A stretch of DNA of 64,000 bases, from positions 1 through 64,000 of the forward strand of contig NZ_JNKR01000011.1 in NCBI RefSeq assembly GCF_000702905.1, written 5' to 3'. The stretch comes from Mitsuokella jalaludinii DSM 13811 (lineage in GTDB: Bacteria > Bacillota > Negativicutes > Selenomonadales > Selenomonadaceae). Below are positions 17,190-28,501 of this stretch, piece by piece. The notes under the pieces were generated by a model. The model was not told where the DNA came from, did not search any database, and worked only from the letters and a program-made list of their open reading frames with translations. Both the position numbers and the translations under genes were made by a program. Positions within the stretch are counted from its first letter, which is position 1; every line of letters starts with the position of its first letter.

Positions 17190-17992
17190 TGAGCACGCGT
17201 TTGGATAAAAAGATGGCTGAACTCAAGGCAGCCGGCAAAAAGGGGATTTTCATCTATATCACGGCTGGTGCGCCAGACGTGGAGACGACGCTTCGGGCTG
17301 TTCGCGAGGCGGAGAAGGCCGGTGCTGACGTCATCGAGCTCGGCCTGCCGTTCTCTGACCCGATGGCGGACGGTCCCGTCATCCAGTCGTCATCGGTCTG
17401 CGCTCTGAAGAACGGCATGACGCTCAAGAAGGAGCTCGAGATCGTGCGCGAGATCCGCAAGTTCTCGGAAATCCCGCTGATCGGCATGGGCTACATCAAC
17501 AACATGTACCACTACGGCTTCGAGAAGTTCGTCACGGACTTCAAGGCGGCCGGCATGGACGGCATCATCGTGCCGGATGTGCCGCATGAGGAATCGGGCG
17601 AGATGCGGAAGATCTGCGCGGCCCACGACTTCCATCTGGCCGAATTCATCACGCCGGGCACGACGGAAGCGCGCATGGCAGAGACGTGCAAGGGCGCGAC
17701 GGGCTTCATCTACTGCGTCTCGAACAACGGTGTCACGGGCGTCAAGAAGATCGACTACTCGACGATCGGCGCGGTCTGCGCGAAGGCGCGCAAGTTCACG
17801 GACACGCCGCTGGCTGTCGGCTTCGGCATCGGCTCGCCGGAGGCCGCCGTCGAGGCTGCGGCCAAGAGCGATGCTGTCATAGTCGGCAGTGCTGTCGTCA
17901 AGCGCCTCATGGACGGACGCTTTGCAGAGGCCATGGCGCTGATCGGAGCCATGCGCGAGGCCCTCGATGCGGCGTACGGCAAGGATGCCTGA
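17189..17992 (+). CDS. trpA: tryptophan synthase alpha chain
   Basis: 267 residues with TrpA signatures: the catalytic Glu in VIELGLPFSDPMADGPVIQ, the Asp in IVPDVPHEE, and the phosphate site GFGIGSPE. It cleaves indole-3-glycerol phosphate and channels indole to TrpB. The start overlaps the trpB stop by one base. Confidence 0.96.
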
Positions 17993-18041
17993 CCGCCATA
18001 TTATCGGATATCCTATGTGTGACATGAGAGGAGCAATCATC

Positions 18042-19541
18042 ATGGAACTCAAACCATCGCGGGAGGCGTTCTGCAAGCTGGCAGCGGAGACGAATCTCAT
18101 CGCCGTTGCCAAAGAGATCAATATGGATCTCGACACGCCTGTATCTGTTTACTATAAACTCGTCGGCGAGAAGAAGGGCTTCATCCTGGAATCCGTCGAC
18201 ACGACGCACCAGCAGTTCGGCCGCTTTTCCTTCATCGGTGCAGAGCCGTTTGCCCGCCTGCAGGTCTTCAAGGACAAGCTCATGATCAACGAGAATGGCC
18301 TGATGAAGTGCATCGTGGGCGAGCCGGTTGAGACGCTCAAGACGTACATGCAGGGCTATAGGCCTGCCGTCGAGGATGCTTCACTGCCGCTCGCGAACGG
18401 CGGCATGGTCGGCTACCTCAACTACGACATCGTCGCGACGTTCGACCGCGTGCGCGGCATGGAACTCGGCGAGGAGGAGCTTCTCGGCCAGTTCATGATC
18501 TGCCGTGTCCTCGTCGTCTACGATGCGCTGCACAACAGCGCCCGCCTCATCTGCCTGGCTGATACGAAGGGGCGCGATGCCGATGAGGCGTACGATGCTG
18601 TCGTCGAGAAGATCGCGAAGGTCGAGGCACGTCTCTCGGCACCGCTCGCGCCGCAGGCTGGTGAGACGGCCAAGCGCCGCGAGAAGGTCGACTTCCTCAA
18701 AAAATTCGGCAAGGCGCCGGAGGACTTCCTGCAGGCCATCCACAAGGCCAAGGAGCACATCTTTGCCGGCGATATCTTCCAGGTCGTGCCCTCGCGCCAG
18801 TTCCGCGAGAAGATCACGAAGCCGTGCTTCCACTTCTACCGCCGCCTGCGTCAGGTCAATCCGTCGCCCTACATGTTCTACTTCAACTTCGGCCCCGTCA
18901 AGCTCGTCGGCGCTTCGCCGGAGATGCTCGTCAAGGTCGCAGGCGATGCGGTCTACACGTACCCGATTGCCGGCACGCGCCGCCGCGGCCGCGATGCCGC
19001 TGAGGATGCAGTCCTTGCCAAGGATCTCAAGGGTGATACGAAGGAATGTGCGGAGCACTCGATGCTCGTCGATCTCGCGCGCAACGACATCGGCCGCATC
19101 AGCGAGCCGGGGACAGTCCGCGTGACAAAGCTGCGTCAGGTCGAGTACTTCAGCCATGTCATGCACATGGTCTCGGAGGTCGTCGGCAAGCTCAAGAAGG
19201 GCTACACGCCAATGGATGTGCTGCGCGCGACGTTCCCGGCTGGCACGGTCAGCGGGGCGCCGAAGCTGCGCGCGATGGAAATCATCCGCGAGCTCGAACC
19301 AGTCAAGCGCAATTCGTATTCGGGCACAGTCGGCTACATGGATTTCTGCGGCAACATGGACATGTGCATCACGCTGCGCACCATGCGCATCGAACATGAT
19401 GATACAGCGGTCATCCAGTCCGGTGCCGGCATCGTGGCCGATTCTGTGGCGGAAAAGGAGTACCAGGAGATCCTGCAGAAGTCAAAAGCCCTGTTTGAAG
19501 TCGTAGAGGAGGTCGAGAACGATGCTGTTGCTTTTAGATAA
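18042..19541 (+). CDS. trpE: anthranilate synthase component I
   Basis: The ATG at 18042 (GAGAGGAG upstream) gives 499 residues; the 25-codon extension to 17967 overlaps trpA and lacks support. A feedback-site motif appears early (LESVDTTHQQFGRFSFIG), and the chorismate-binding domain holds PIAGTRRRGRD, LVDLARNDIGRI, FPAGTVSGAPKLRAMEII and GIVADSVAEKEYQE. It makes anthranilate from chorismate with ammonia from TrpG. Its position after trpA rather than first in the operon is unusual. It overlaps trpG by 20 bases. Confidence 0.95.
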   Translation: MELKPSREAFCKLAAETNLIAVAKEINMDLDTPVSVYYKLVGEKKGFILESVDTTHQQFGRFSFIGAEPFARLQVFKDKLMINENGLMKCIVGEPVETLKTYMQGYRPAVEDASLPLANGGMVGYLNYDIVATFDRVRGMELGEEELLGQFMICRVLVVYDALHNSARLICLADTKGRDADEAYDAVVEKIAKVEARLSAPLAPQAGETAKRREKVDFLKKFGKAPEDFLQAIHKAKEHIFAGDIFQVVPSRQFREKITKPCFHFYRRLRQVNPSPYMFYFNFGPVKLVGASPEMLVKVAGDAVYTYPIAGTRRRGRDAAEDAVLAKDLKGDTKECAEHSMLVDLARNDIGRISEPGTVRVTKLRQVEYFSHVMHMVSEVVGKLKKGYTPMDVLRATFPAGTVSGAPKLRAMEIIRELEPVKRNSYSGTVGYMDFCGNMDMCITLRTMRIEHDDTAVIQSGAGIVADSVAEKEYQEILQKSKALFEVVEEVENDAVAFR

Positions 19542-20103
19542 TTACGACTCCTTTACCTACAACGTCTACCAGCTGTTGGCGGAGCTTGGCGCGGACGTCG
19601 AGGTCATCCGCCATGACCAGACGACAGTGGCCGAGATCGAGGCGAAACAGTACGCGGGCATCGTCATCTCGCCGGGGCCGGGCGTCCCGAGGGATGCGGG
19701 CATCAGCGAGGATGTCATCCGCGAACTTGGCGGCAGGGTGCCGATTCTCGGTATCTGCCTCGGCCACCAGGCCATCGGCGAGGTCTTCGGCGGCAAGGTC
19801 GTGCGCGCGGGCGAGATCGTCCACGGCAAAGTCTCGCGCATCCGCCACAACGGTCGCGGCCTCTATGAGGGACTGCCGCAGGACATCGAGGTCGGCCGCT
19901 ATCACTCCCTGATCATCGACCGCGCGACGCTGCCCGATTGCCTCGAGGTCACGAGCGAACTCGCCGACGGCACGATCATGGGCGTGCGACACAAGGAGAA
20001 AGACATCGAGGGCATCCAGTTCCATCCAGAGTCCATCCTGACTCCGTCGGGACGGACGATGATGCAGAACTTCCTCAACCATCTCAAGGGATACGAGCAA
20101 TAA
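19522..20103 (+). CDS. trpG: anthranilate synthase component II (glutamine amidotransferase)
   Basis: 193 residues with class I amidotransferase motifs: LLDNYDSFTYN at the start, ISPGPG, the nucleophile in GICLGHQAIGE, and the His/Glu pair in FHPESILTP. It hydrolyses glutamine for TrpE; in some bacteria the same subunit also serves PabB. It is not fused to trpD, and no trpD follows. The ATG lies 20 bases inside trpE behind GAGGAGG. Confidence 0.94.
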   Translation: MLLLLDNYDSFTYNVYQLLAELGADVEVIRHDQTTVAEIEAKQYAGIVISPGPGVPRDAGISEDVIRELGGRVPILGICLGHQAIGEVFGGKVVRAGEIVHGKVSRIRHNGRGLYEGLPQDIEVGRYHSLIIDRATLPDCLEVTSELADGTIMGVRHKEKDIEGIQFHPESILTPSGRTMMQNFLNHLKGYEQ

Positions 20104-20121
20104 AATCAAAGAGAAATCGGG

Positions 20122-20147
20122 AAATCCTTCTTTCGAGAAGGATTTTT
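20122..20147 (+). terminator. trp operon terminator
   Basis: AATCCTTCT (20123-20131) pairs with AGAAGGATT (20136-20144) around a TTCG tetraloop and runs into five T. Confidence 0.85.
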
Positions 20148-20238
20148 CTCGTATCTCAGAGAATAGTGTAGAGTATCGAAAACGAAACGCAGCAGTTCGC
20201 AGGCGCATGCGACATGCGGGAATAGAGGAGGGAATTCG

Positions 20239-21336
20239 ATGAAGTTCCATTTCATGAACGGCACGATGCGTGCCACAAGCAGCAAGAAGAAGATGACCGC
20301 CATCCTGCTGGGGCTGACCATGACCCTGGCACCGTATGGGATGACAAGCGCAGAGGCGGCACAAGCCGCAGAGCATCCTGCTGCGGCGGCAGCCGTGACG
20401 ACTGAAGCGGCTGCACCGCAGGCGGCTAATGCTGCAGACGGAAAAGCTATAGCGGAAAAAGCAGAGGCTGCTGCCGACAAAGAGGCAGGCAAGGATGAGG
20501 CGAAGGGGGCCGTTGCAGCACAAGAAGTCGTCACGATCGATGCGAGGAGCTCGCTCGACCAGGACTTCGACCAGCTGGCAGAGGTCAAGAACGGCACGTA
20601 TGACTTCAATCTCGCGGCTTCGACGCCGAAGGGCAGCACAGGGCTGACGAGCGACATCACATTTGTCTCGGAGCCGTACGCGCGGGCGAAGGGCACGATG
20701 CGCATCACGGTCACGCTGCCGGGCGCGCCGGCCTTTGAGCGCGAGCTGGCCTACTACATCCGCGAGACGGAGAAGGCTACAGCATTCTACTGCAAGCTCG
20801 GCCACGGCGAATGGCAGAAATCCGTCACGCCGCGCAAACCGGCCGACAAGAAGGTCAATGACTTCTGGTCCGCTGCCTTCTCCGACGGCTTCATGGACAT
20901 CGCCAAGGATGTATCGTTCGGCGTACAGGAAGGCGCCAACCAGACTTATCTCGTGACGGTCGACGGCAAGGCGTTCGGGAAGCTGCTTGCTGATCAGATC
21001 GTGCCGACGGCTAAGGATGAAGTGATGCAGAAGACGCTGGCGGAGATCTGCCGCAGCCTGCCGGATTTCAGCTACACAGTCACGATCGACACGGAGAAGA
21101 AGCTGCTGACGGATGTCCACGCCAATCTCACGGAGCCCATCCGCAAGGCCGCATCCATCATCGTGAAGCGCCGTGACATGCCGCGCTCGGAGCGCGAGCA
21201 GCTGCTAAAGGACATCCGCGAGAGTACGGTAGACTTCCACCTGCAGGGACGCGATTTCAATACGCTCGAGGATGTGCAGGTACCGGCCGATATCCTGGCG
21301 AATGCCAAGGCGACGGACCTGCCGATGGGAGAATGA
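20239..21336 (+). CDS. secreted protein of unknown function
   Basis: 365 residues with a signal peptide (basic N-terminus, hydrophobic MTAILLGLTMTLAPYGM, likely cleavage after AEA near residue 40). A low-complexity Ala/Glu/Lys linker extends to about residue 95, then a soluble domain of about 265 residues. That domain has alternating polar strands such as GTMRITVTLPGAPAFERELAYYIRE and FSYTVTIDTEKKLLTDVHANL, which suggests a beta-rich fold, loosely like LolA/LppX or DUF6612 proteins; this is only an impression. GGAGGGAA precedes the ATG. It follows the trp terminator, 26 bases ahead of thiM. Confidence 0.7.
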   Translation: MKFHFMNGTMRATSSKKKMTAILLGLTMTLAPYGMTSAEAAQAAEHPAAAAAVTTEAAAPQAANAADGKAIAEKAEAAADKEAGKDEAKGAVAAQEVVTIDARSSLDQDFDQLAEVKNGTYDFNLAASTPKGSTGLTSDITFVSEPYARAKGTMRITVTLPGAPAFERELAYYIRETEKATAFYCKLGHGEWQKSVTPRKPADKKVNDFWSAAFSDGFMDIAKDVSFGVQEGANQTYLVTVDGKAFGKLLADQIVPTAKDEVMQKTLAEICRSLPDFSYTVTIDTEKKLLTDVHANLTEPIRKAASIIVKRRDMPRSEREQLLKDIRESTVDFHLQGRDFNTLEDVQVPADILANAKATDLPMGE

Positions 21337-21362
21337 TATTGGCTTGATAAAGGTTAGGGGGA

Positions 21363-22196
21363 TTGGATTTGGATTGTGAGAGCATACAGCGGGAAATCGC
21401 AGCGACGGTGCGCCGCACGAAGGAGGACTGCCCCTTCGTACCGTCCATCACGAACTCTGTGACGATGGAGCTCGTGGCCAATGCGCAGCTGGCGGCGGGT
21501 GGCTCTGCCGCCATGGTCTATCTGCCCGATGAGGGCGAAGGCGTGGCAGCCGCCGGCGAATCCTTCTACATCAACTTGGGCACGGTCATGCCATTCTACG
21601 CGGAGACGCTGCCGCGCACCGTCCGGGCGCTCCATGAGCATCGCCGCCGCTGGGTACTCGATCCGGTGGCCATCGGCATCGGCAGCTTGCGCACGGAACT
21701 CTTGCGCTGCTTCCGCGCCATGCCGCCTGCTGTCGTGCGCGGCAATGCATCGGAGATCATCGCGCTCGCAAATCTCTGGGGGCTCGATACAGGAGCGGCC
21801 AAGGGCGGCGTGCGCGGCGTCGATGCGACGGACAGCGTCGGGGCTGCGCGCCCGGCCGCCGAGGCACTGGCTTCTTTCATCGACGGTGCTGTGGCTGTCT
21901 CGGGCGAGTGGGACCTCGTCACGGACGGCACGGTGACAGTCCGCAGTGAGGGCGGCTCACCGCTCTTCACGAAGATCACGGGCGCTGGCTGCTCGCTCGG
22001 CGGCGTCACGGCTGTCTACCTGGCTGAGGCCTCACCGTTCATCGCGGCGCTGACGGCTGTCCAGGCCTACAATCTGGCGGGTACCCGGGCGCAGAGGGAG
22101 GCCAAGGGCCCCGGCAGCTTCCGCGCGGCCTTCCTCGATGCGCTCTATCGCGCAAAGCCGGGCGCGATTGCGGAAAATCCATTTGCATTGATCTGA
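21363..22196 (+). CDS. thiM: hydroxyethylthiazole kinase
   Basis: The reading frame starts with TTG at 21363 after AGGGGG. The 277 residues show ThiM signatures: PSITNSVTMELVANAQLAAGGSAAM, RGNASEI, and the ATP-site GAGCSLGG with the catalytic Cys. It phosphorylates 4-methyl-5-hydroxyethylthiazole for thiamine salvage in the cytoplasm. It is 20 bases upstream of thiE. I see no TPP riboswitch before it or before the secreted protein gene. Confidence 0.93.
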   Translation: MDLDCESIQREIAATVRRTKEDCPFVPSITNSVTMELVANAQLAAGGSAAMVYLPDEGEGVAAAGESFYINLGTVMPFYAETLPRTVRALHEHRRRWVLDPVAIGIGSLRTELLRCFRAMPPAVVRGNASEIIALANLWGLDTGAAKGGVRGVDATDSVGAARPAAEALASFIDGAVAVSGEWDLVTDGTVTVRSEGGSPLFTKITGAGCSLGGVTAVYLAEASPFIAALTAVQAYNLAGTRAQREAKGPGSFRAAFLDALYRAKPGAIAENPFALI

Positions 22197-22216
22197 TTGA
22201 CCTGAGGAGAAGTTTC

Positions 22217-22921
22217 ATGAACATGCGCAAGAATTTCGATATATCGGCCTACCTCGTCGTAGGTCCCGAGAATACGCTCGGACGGCCGGTGGCAGATATC
22301 ATCCGGGCAGCCGTGGAGAACGGCTTCACCTGCCTGCAGATCCGCTCAAAGACGGCCTCGGCGAGGGAGCTCATCGCACTCTGCCGCGAGGCAGCGGATG
22401 TCCTGCGGGAACTCGGCAAGTCAGATGAAGTCGTCCTGCTCGTCAACGACAGGCTCGATGTCGCACTGGCGGCGCGCGAGGCGGGCATCAAGGTCGATGG
22501 CATCCACGTCGGCCAGAGTGACATCCCGGCAGCTGTCTGCCGCAAGTACCTCGGAGAGGAGGCCGTTATCGGCCTGTCGGCGCGCACGAATGAACTGCTC
22601 GACTACGTGCGCCATGCTGACACAAGCGCTATCGACTACTTCGGCGCGGGACCTCTCCATGAGACGCCGACGAAGAAGGACTGCGGTCGCGATGCTGAGG
22701 GCCATGTCATCACGAGAAGTTTCGCGGAGCTGACGGAACTCCACCGCATCAGCCCCGTGCCCGTCGTGGTCGGCGGCGGCGTCAAGGCACGCGATCTGCC
22801 CGCCCTGCGCAAGACGGGCGTCGACGGCTTTTTCGTTGTCAGTGCCGTGGCTGGGGCCGACGACCCGGCCGCTGCTGCGCGTGAGCTCGTGAAGACCTGG
22901 CAGTCTGCACCGCGTTCGTGA
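22217..22921 (+). CDS. thiE: thiamine phosphate synthase
   Basis: 234 residues with TIM-barrel ThiE signatures: LQIRSKTASAREL, LLVNDRLDVAL, IHVGQSDIPA, IGLSARTNE, GAGPLHETPTKKD and VVGGGVKARDL. It joins the thiazole phosphate from ThiM with HMP pyrophosphate to make thiamine phosphate. It is about 20 residues longer than typical ThiE. It ends just before a terminator at 22941. Confidence 0.93.
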   Translation: MNMRKNFDISAYLVVGPENTLGRPVADIIRAAVENGFTCLQIRSKTASARELIALCREAADVLRELGKSDEVVLLVNDRLDVALAAREAGIKVDGIHVGQSDIPAAVCRKYLGEEAVIGLSARTNELLDYVRHADTSAIDYFGAGPLHETPTKKDCGRDAEGHVITRSFAELTELHRISPVPVVVGGGVKARDLPALRKTGVDGFFVVSAVAGADDPAAAARELVKTWQSAPRS

Positions 22922-22940
22922 CTCTATTGTAGAATAGATG

Positions 22941-22975
22941 AGATGGGTGCCGCTTGCGGCATTCATCTTTTTTTT
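22941..22975 (+). terminator. terminator after thiE
   Basis: AGATGGGTGCCGC (22941-22953) pairs with GCGGCATTCATCT (22956-22968) using two G-T wobbles and runs into eight T. Confidence 0.8.
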
Positions 22976-23039
22976 GCAGAGCCCCTATGATAAAATGGAT
23001 GGGATGAGTAACGTACAGCAGAGAAGAGAGGGATATATC

Positions 23040-23612
23040 TTGCGATTGATTGTCGGGATTTCGGGAGCCAGTGGTGTCATCATGGGGTGGTACCTCCTCA
23101 AGGCTCTCCATGAGCTGCCGGAGGTGGAGACGCATCTGATCATCACGGAGGGGGCGGCCGTGACCTTTCCCTATGAGACGGAACACTCCCTCGAGGAGGT
23201 CCGCGCGCTGGCCGATGTCGTCCACGACAACCGCAATATGGCGGCCTCGATATCGAGCGGCTCCTATGAGACGAACGGCATGATCATCATCCCCTGCAGC
23301 ATGAAGACGGTGGCCGGCATCGTCAGCGGCTACACGGATGACCTGCTGCTGCGGGCGGCCGATGTCTGCCTCAAGGAGGGGCGCAAGGTCGTCATCGTGC
23401 CGCGCGAGATGCCGATGAGCCGCATCCATCTGCGCAATATCAAGGAGGCTGCAGATTATGGCTGCATTGTCGTGCCGCCGGTGCTGACGTTCTACAACGG
23501 TGCGGACACGGTCGAGAAGCAGATCCAGCACATCGTCGGCAAGATCCTCATGCAGTTCCACATCTCGTATCGCGATTTTGTTCCCTGGCAGGGTGGTAAG
23601 CCTATGGTCTGA
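23040..23612 (+). CDS. ubiX: UbiX-family flavin prenyltransferase
   Basis: The domain begins LRLIVGISGASGVIMGW, so I take TTG at 23040 after GAGAGGG as the start; ATG candidates further up (22938, 23004) fall in or next to the thiE terminator. The 190 residues contain the FMN-binding GISGASG and IIPCSMKTVAGI, plus VPREMPMSRIHLRN and a conserved VVPPVLTFYN. UbiX/Pad1 proteins make the prenylated flavin used by UbiD decarboxylases. No ubiD gene is next to it here. Confidence 0.88.
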   Translation: MRLIVGISGASGVIMGWYLLKALHELPEVETHLIITEGAAVTFPYETEHSLEEVRALADVVHDNRNMAASISSGSYETNGMIIIPCSMKTVAGIVSGYTDDLLLRAADVCLKEGRKVVIVPREMPMSRIHLRNIKEAADYGCIVVPPVLTFYNGADTVEKQIQHIVGKILMQFHISYRDFVPWQGGKPMV

Positions 23613-23635
23613 GACGTTTGTCTCGGACTTTTTTT
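23607..23635 (+). terminator. terminator after ubiX
   Basis: GTCTGAGAC (23607-23615) pairs with GTCTCGGAC (23620-23628) and is followed by seven T. The stem begins inside the last codons of ubiX. Confidence 0.85.
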
Positions 23636-23659
23636 ATGCCGGAAAAAATTTTTAAAAAT

Positions 23660-23712
23660 AAAGTCAAAAAGTCAGAAAAAGTATTTGACTTTTTGACTTT
23701 ATCCGCTATAAT
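23660..23712 (+). promoter_or_regulatory. clpB promoter with 15 bp inverted-repeat operator
   Basis: TTGACT (23685-23690) and TATAAT (23707-23712) are 16 bases apart. AAAGTCAAAAAGTCA (23660-23674) is perfectly repeated in inverse at 23686-23700, so the right arm covers the -35. Each arm contains two GTCA units 8 bases apart. This recalls the CtsR heptads (GGTCAAA) that control clp genes in Firmicutes, but CtsR sites have 10-base periodicity. Confidence 0.8.
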
Positions 23713-23778
23713 AGGATATAGAAACAAGCAAGTTTCAGAATAATGATGACAATAAGAGCGATTATGGAGGATATGATT

Positions 23779-26379
<2,601 letters not shown>

Positions 26380-26399
26380 GCCATCCCCCTTACATGAAA

Positions 26400-26437
26400 A
26401 CAGCTCCAGGAGCCTCATGGCTCTTGGAGCTGTTTTT
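26400..26437. terminator. bidirectional terminator between clpB and the deacetylase gene
   Basis: ACAGCTCCAGGAGCC (26400-26414) pairs with GGCTCTTGGAGCTGT (26419-26433), with flanking A and T runs on both sides. Confidence 0.85.
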
Positions 26438-26469
26438 GTCTTATCGGATTGTCACTTGCATGTCATGGG

Positions 26470-27315
26470 TCATGGTGTTGGGACGAAGCGTGCGAGGAGC
26501 GTATGGCCGTTCTTGACGAGGTCGCGGCTCAGTGCGTCGAGCGGCGCGAAGATCGGCGCGTATTCGAGGCGCAGGCGGAAGCGCAGGAACTGATGTGAAT
26601 TGCAGCCGAAGATCGGCACGCGGTCGAGGATGTAGGGGTTCTCGTCCGGGTTGGCCAGGCCGTAATGGACGGTGAAGGCGGCGCGGTAGCCTGCTTCCTT
26701 CGTCATGCGCTCGAGCTCTTCGTCGTAAGAGCCGCACGGATAGGCGATGAATTTGATGGGTTTATTCAGGCGCCATTCAAGGGCTTTCTTGGAGTCCGTG
26801 AGCTGGTGCTGTACCTGGTCAGACGGGATCTTGTCGAGCTCTGGATGCGAGAGCGTGTGGCTCTCGAAGTCGATGAGACCGCTCTGCTGCATCTCGTCGA
26901 CCTGTGCCCAGGTCATGTAGTTGGGGTAGGTGCCGACGAAGTCTGAGATCAGGAAGATTGTCCCCTTGAGGTTGTACTTCTCGAGGATCGGGTAGGCGTT
27001 CTTGTAGTTGTCGACGTAGCCGTCATCGAACGTCAGGATGACGGGCTTCTCGGGCAGCGGCGTGCCGTTTTCCCAGGCGTCCATCATCTCCTCCGGTGTG
27101 ATAGCGTGGTAGCCGTTGTCGGAGAGGTACTTCATCTGCTCGTCGAACTCGTCCGTGTGGACAGTCAGCGAGTTCTCGTCGCGGTCATTGATCTGATGGT
27201 AGTTGAGCACTGGTACGGCACGGGTGACCGAGTGCATGCGGTAGGCGCAGAGCGCGAATATCGCCAGGAAGATTATCAGCAGAGCCAGCAGGATTCGTTT
27301 GATCCAGGTAGTCAT
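26470..27315 (-). CDS. membrane-anchored polysaccharide deacetylase
   Basis: 281 residues with one N-terminal transmembrane anchor (residues 6-25) and a NodB-type deacetylase domain: LTFDDGYVDNY holds the catalytic Asp and metal Asp, SHTLSHPEL the two metal histidines, and IAYPCGSY the arginine-loop counterpart. Such enzymes remove acetyl groups from peptidoglycan or other cell-surface polysaccharides, acting outside the inner membrane. The first conserved segment VLNYHQI is also typical. It has its own promoter on the minus strand at 27400-27428. Confidence 0.85.
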   Translation of the reverse strand: MTTWIKRILLALLIIFLAIFALCAYRMHSVTRAVPVLNYHQINDRDENSLTVHTDEFDEQMKYLSDNGYHAITPEEMMDAWENGTPLPEKPVILTFDDGYVDNYKNAYPILEKYNLKGTIFLISDFVGTYPNYMTWAQVDEMQQSGLIDFESHTLSHPELDKIPSDQVQHQLTDSKKALEWRLNKPIKFIAYPCGSYDEELERMTKEAGYRAAFTVHYGLANPDENPYILDRVPIFGCNSHQFLRFRLRLEYAPIFAPLDALSRDLVKNGHTLLARFVPTP

Positions 27316-27399
27316 CGAGACACATCCTTTTCATTCATACAGTACACTTGGCAGTACGATCCGGGATGGACAAAGGGCCCATCTCCATACATATCGTTT

Positions 27400-27428
27400 A
27401 GTATATAACAAGCGGGAAATGAGGTCAA
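27400..27428 (-). promoter_or_regulatory. promoter of the polysaccharide deacetylase gene
   Basis: On the minus strand TTGACC (27423-27428) and TATACT (27400-27405) are separated by 17 bases. Confidence 0.65.
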
Positions 27429-27463
27429 GGAAGCCCGGTGAGGTTCAGCTGAGCAGAAAAGGT

Positions 27464-27491
27464 TTTACAAATCGTCAAATCGGCTTATAAT
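27464..27491 (+). promoter_or_regulatory. promoter of map
   Basis: TTTACA (27464-27469) and TATAAT (27486-27491) are spaced by 16 bases. A leader of about 95 nt follows, with short CCATGATAT repeats but no fold that I recognise. Confidence 0.6.
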
Positions 27492-27593
27492 GATATAGGT
27501 GTAACATGCACAGGAATTGGCGGCATAAGGCCGTCCATCCCTCAGAATATCCATGATATCCATGATATATAGTATAAAGGAGTATTCATCCAG

Positions 27594-28466
27594 ATGATGA
27601 GAAATGATTTATGCTGGTGTGGCAGCGGCAAGAAGTACAAGAAATGCCACGAAGACTTTGATGAGCGCATCTCGGAGATGAAATTCGACATCTTCCGCGG
27701 CCAGGTGCGCCCGCCGAAGAAGGTCATCAACAACGAGAAGGATATTGCCGGCGTGCGCGCCGCTGGCGTCATCAATGACGGCGCACTCGACCTCATGACG
27801 GAACTCGTCCGCCCGGGCGTCGATACGGCATCGCTCGACCAGGCTGCGGCTGACTACATCCGCGAGCGCGGCGGTATCCCGGCCTGCCTCAACTACGAGG
27901 GCTATCCGAAGAACGTCTGCATCTCGATCAACGAGGTCGTCTGTCACGGCATCCCGTCGAAGAAGACGATCCTCAAGGAGGGCGATATCCTGAATATCGA
28001 CATCACGACGATCCTCAACGGCTACTACGCGGATGCCTCGCGCATGTACATCGTCGGCAAGGCTTCGCCGGAAGCAGAGAAACTCGTGCGCGTCACGAAG
28101 GAGTGCATGGAGCTCGGCATCAAGGCCATCCGCCCCTGGCACTTCCTCGGCGACATTGGCGCAGCCTGCGCGGCGCATGCCCATGAGAACGGCTACTCCG
28201 TCGTCACGGACCTCGGCGGTCACGGCGTCGGCAAGGACTTCCATCTCGAGCCGTTCGTGCCGCACGTCGGGGAGAAGGACACGGGCATGCTGCTCGTGCC
28301 GGGCATGATCCTGACGGTCGAGCCGATGATCAATGAAGGTTCTTACAAGGTCGTCGTCGACAAGGGAGACGGCTGGACGGTCCGCACGAAGGACGGCAAG
28401 CTTTCCGCACAGTGGGAGAATACGGTGCTCATCACGGAGACGGGGACGGAAGTCCTCTCATCCTGA
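27594..28466 (+). CDS. map: methionine aminopeptidase with N-terminal SEC-C zinc motif
   Basis: 290 residues. The N-terminus carries a SEC-C type zinc motif, C7-W-C9-GSGKKYKK-C18-H19, a known accessory element of some MetAPs that probably aids ribosome or protein binding. The catalytic domain supplies the five dimetal ligands in NIDITTILNGYYADASRM, GHGVGKDFHLEP, TVEPM and ENTVLI. It removes the initiator methionine from new proteins. AAAGGAG lies 11 bases before the ATG. The DEAD-box helicase gene follows 35 bases later. Confidence 0.93.
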   Translation: MMRNDLCWCGSGKKYKKCHEDFDERISEMKFDIFRGQVRPPKKVINNEKDIAGVRAAGVINDGALDLMTELVRPGVDTASLDQAAADYIRERGGIPACLNYEGYPKNVCISINEVVCHGIPSKKTILKEGDILNIDITTILNGYYADASRMYIVGKASPEAEKLVRVTKECMELGIKAIRPWHFLGDIGAACAAHAHENGYSVVTDLGGHGVGKDFHLEPFVPHVGEKDTGMLLVPGMILTVEPMINEGSYKVVVDKGDGWTVRTKDGKLSAQWENTVLITETGTEVLSS

Positions 28467-28501
28467 TGCGGTACGATCAGAAAGAATGAGAGGATAGATA
28501 C

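Noticed and set aside
21337-21362. TPP riboswitch before thiM
   Set aside because: The gap is only 26 bases and contains no THI-box elements; none was seen further upstream either.
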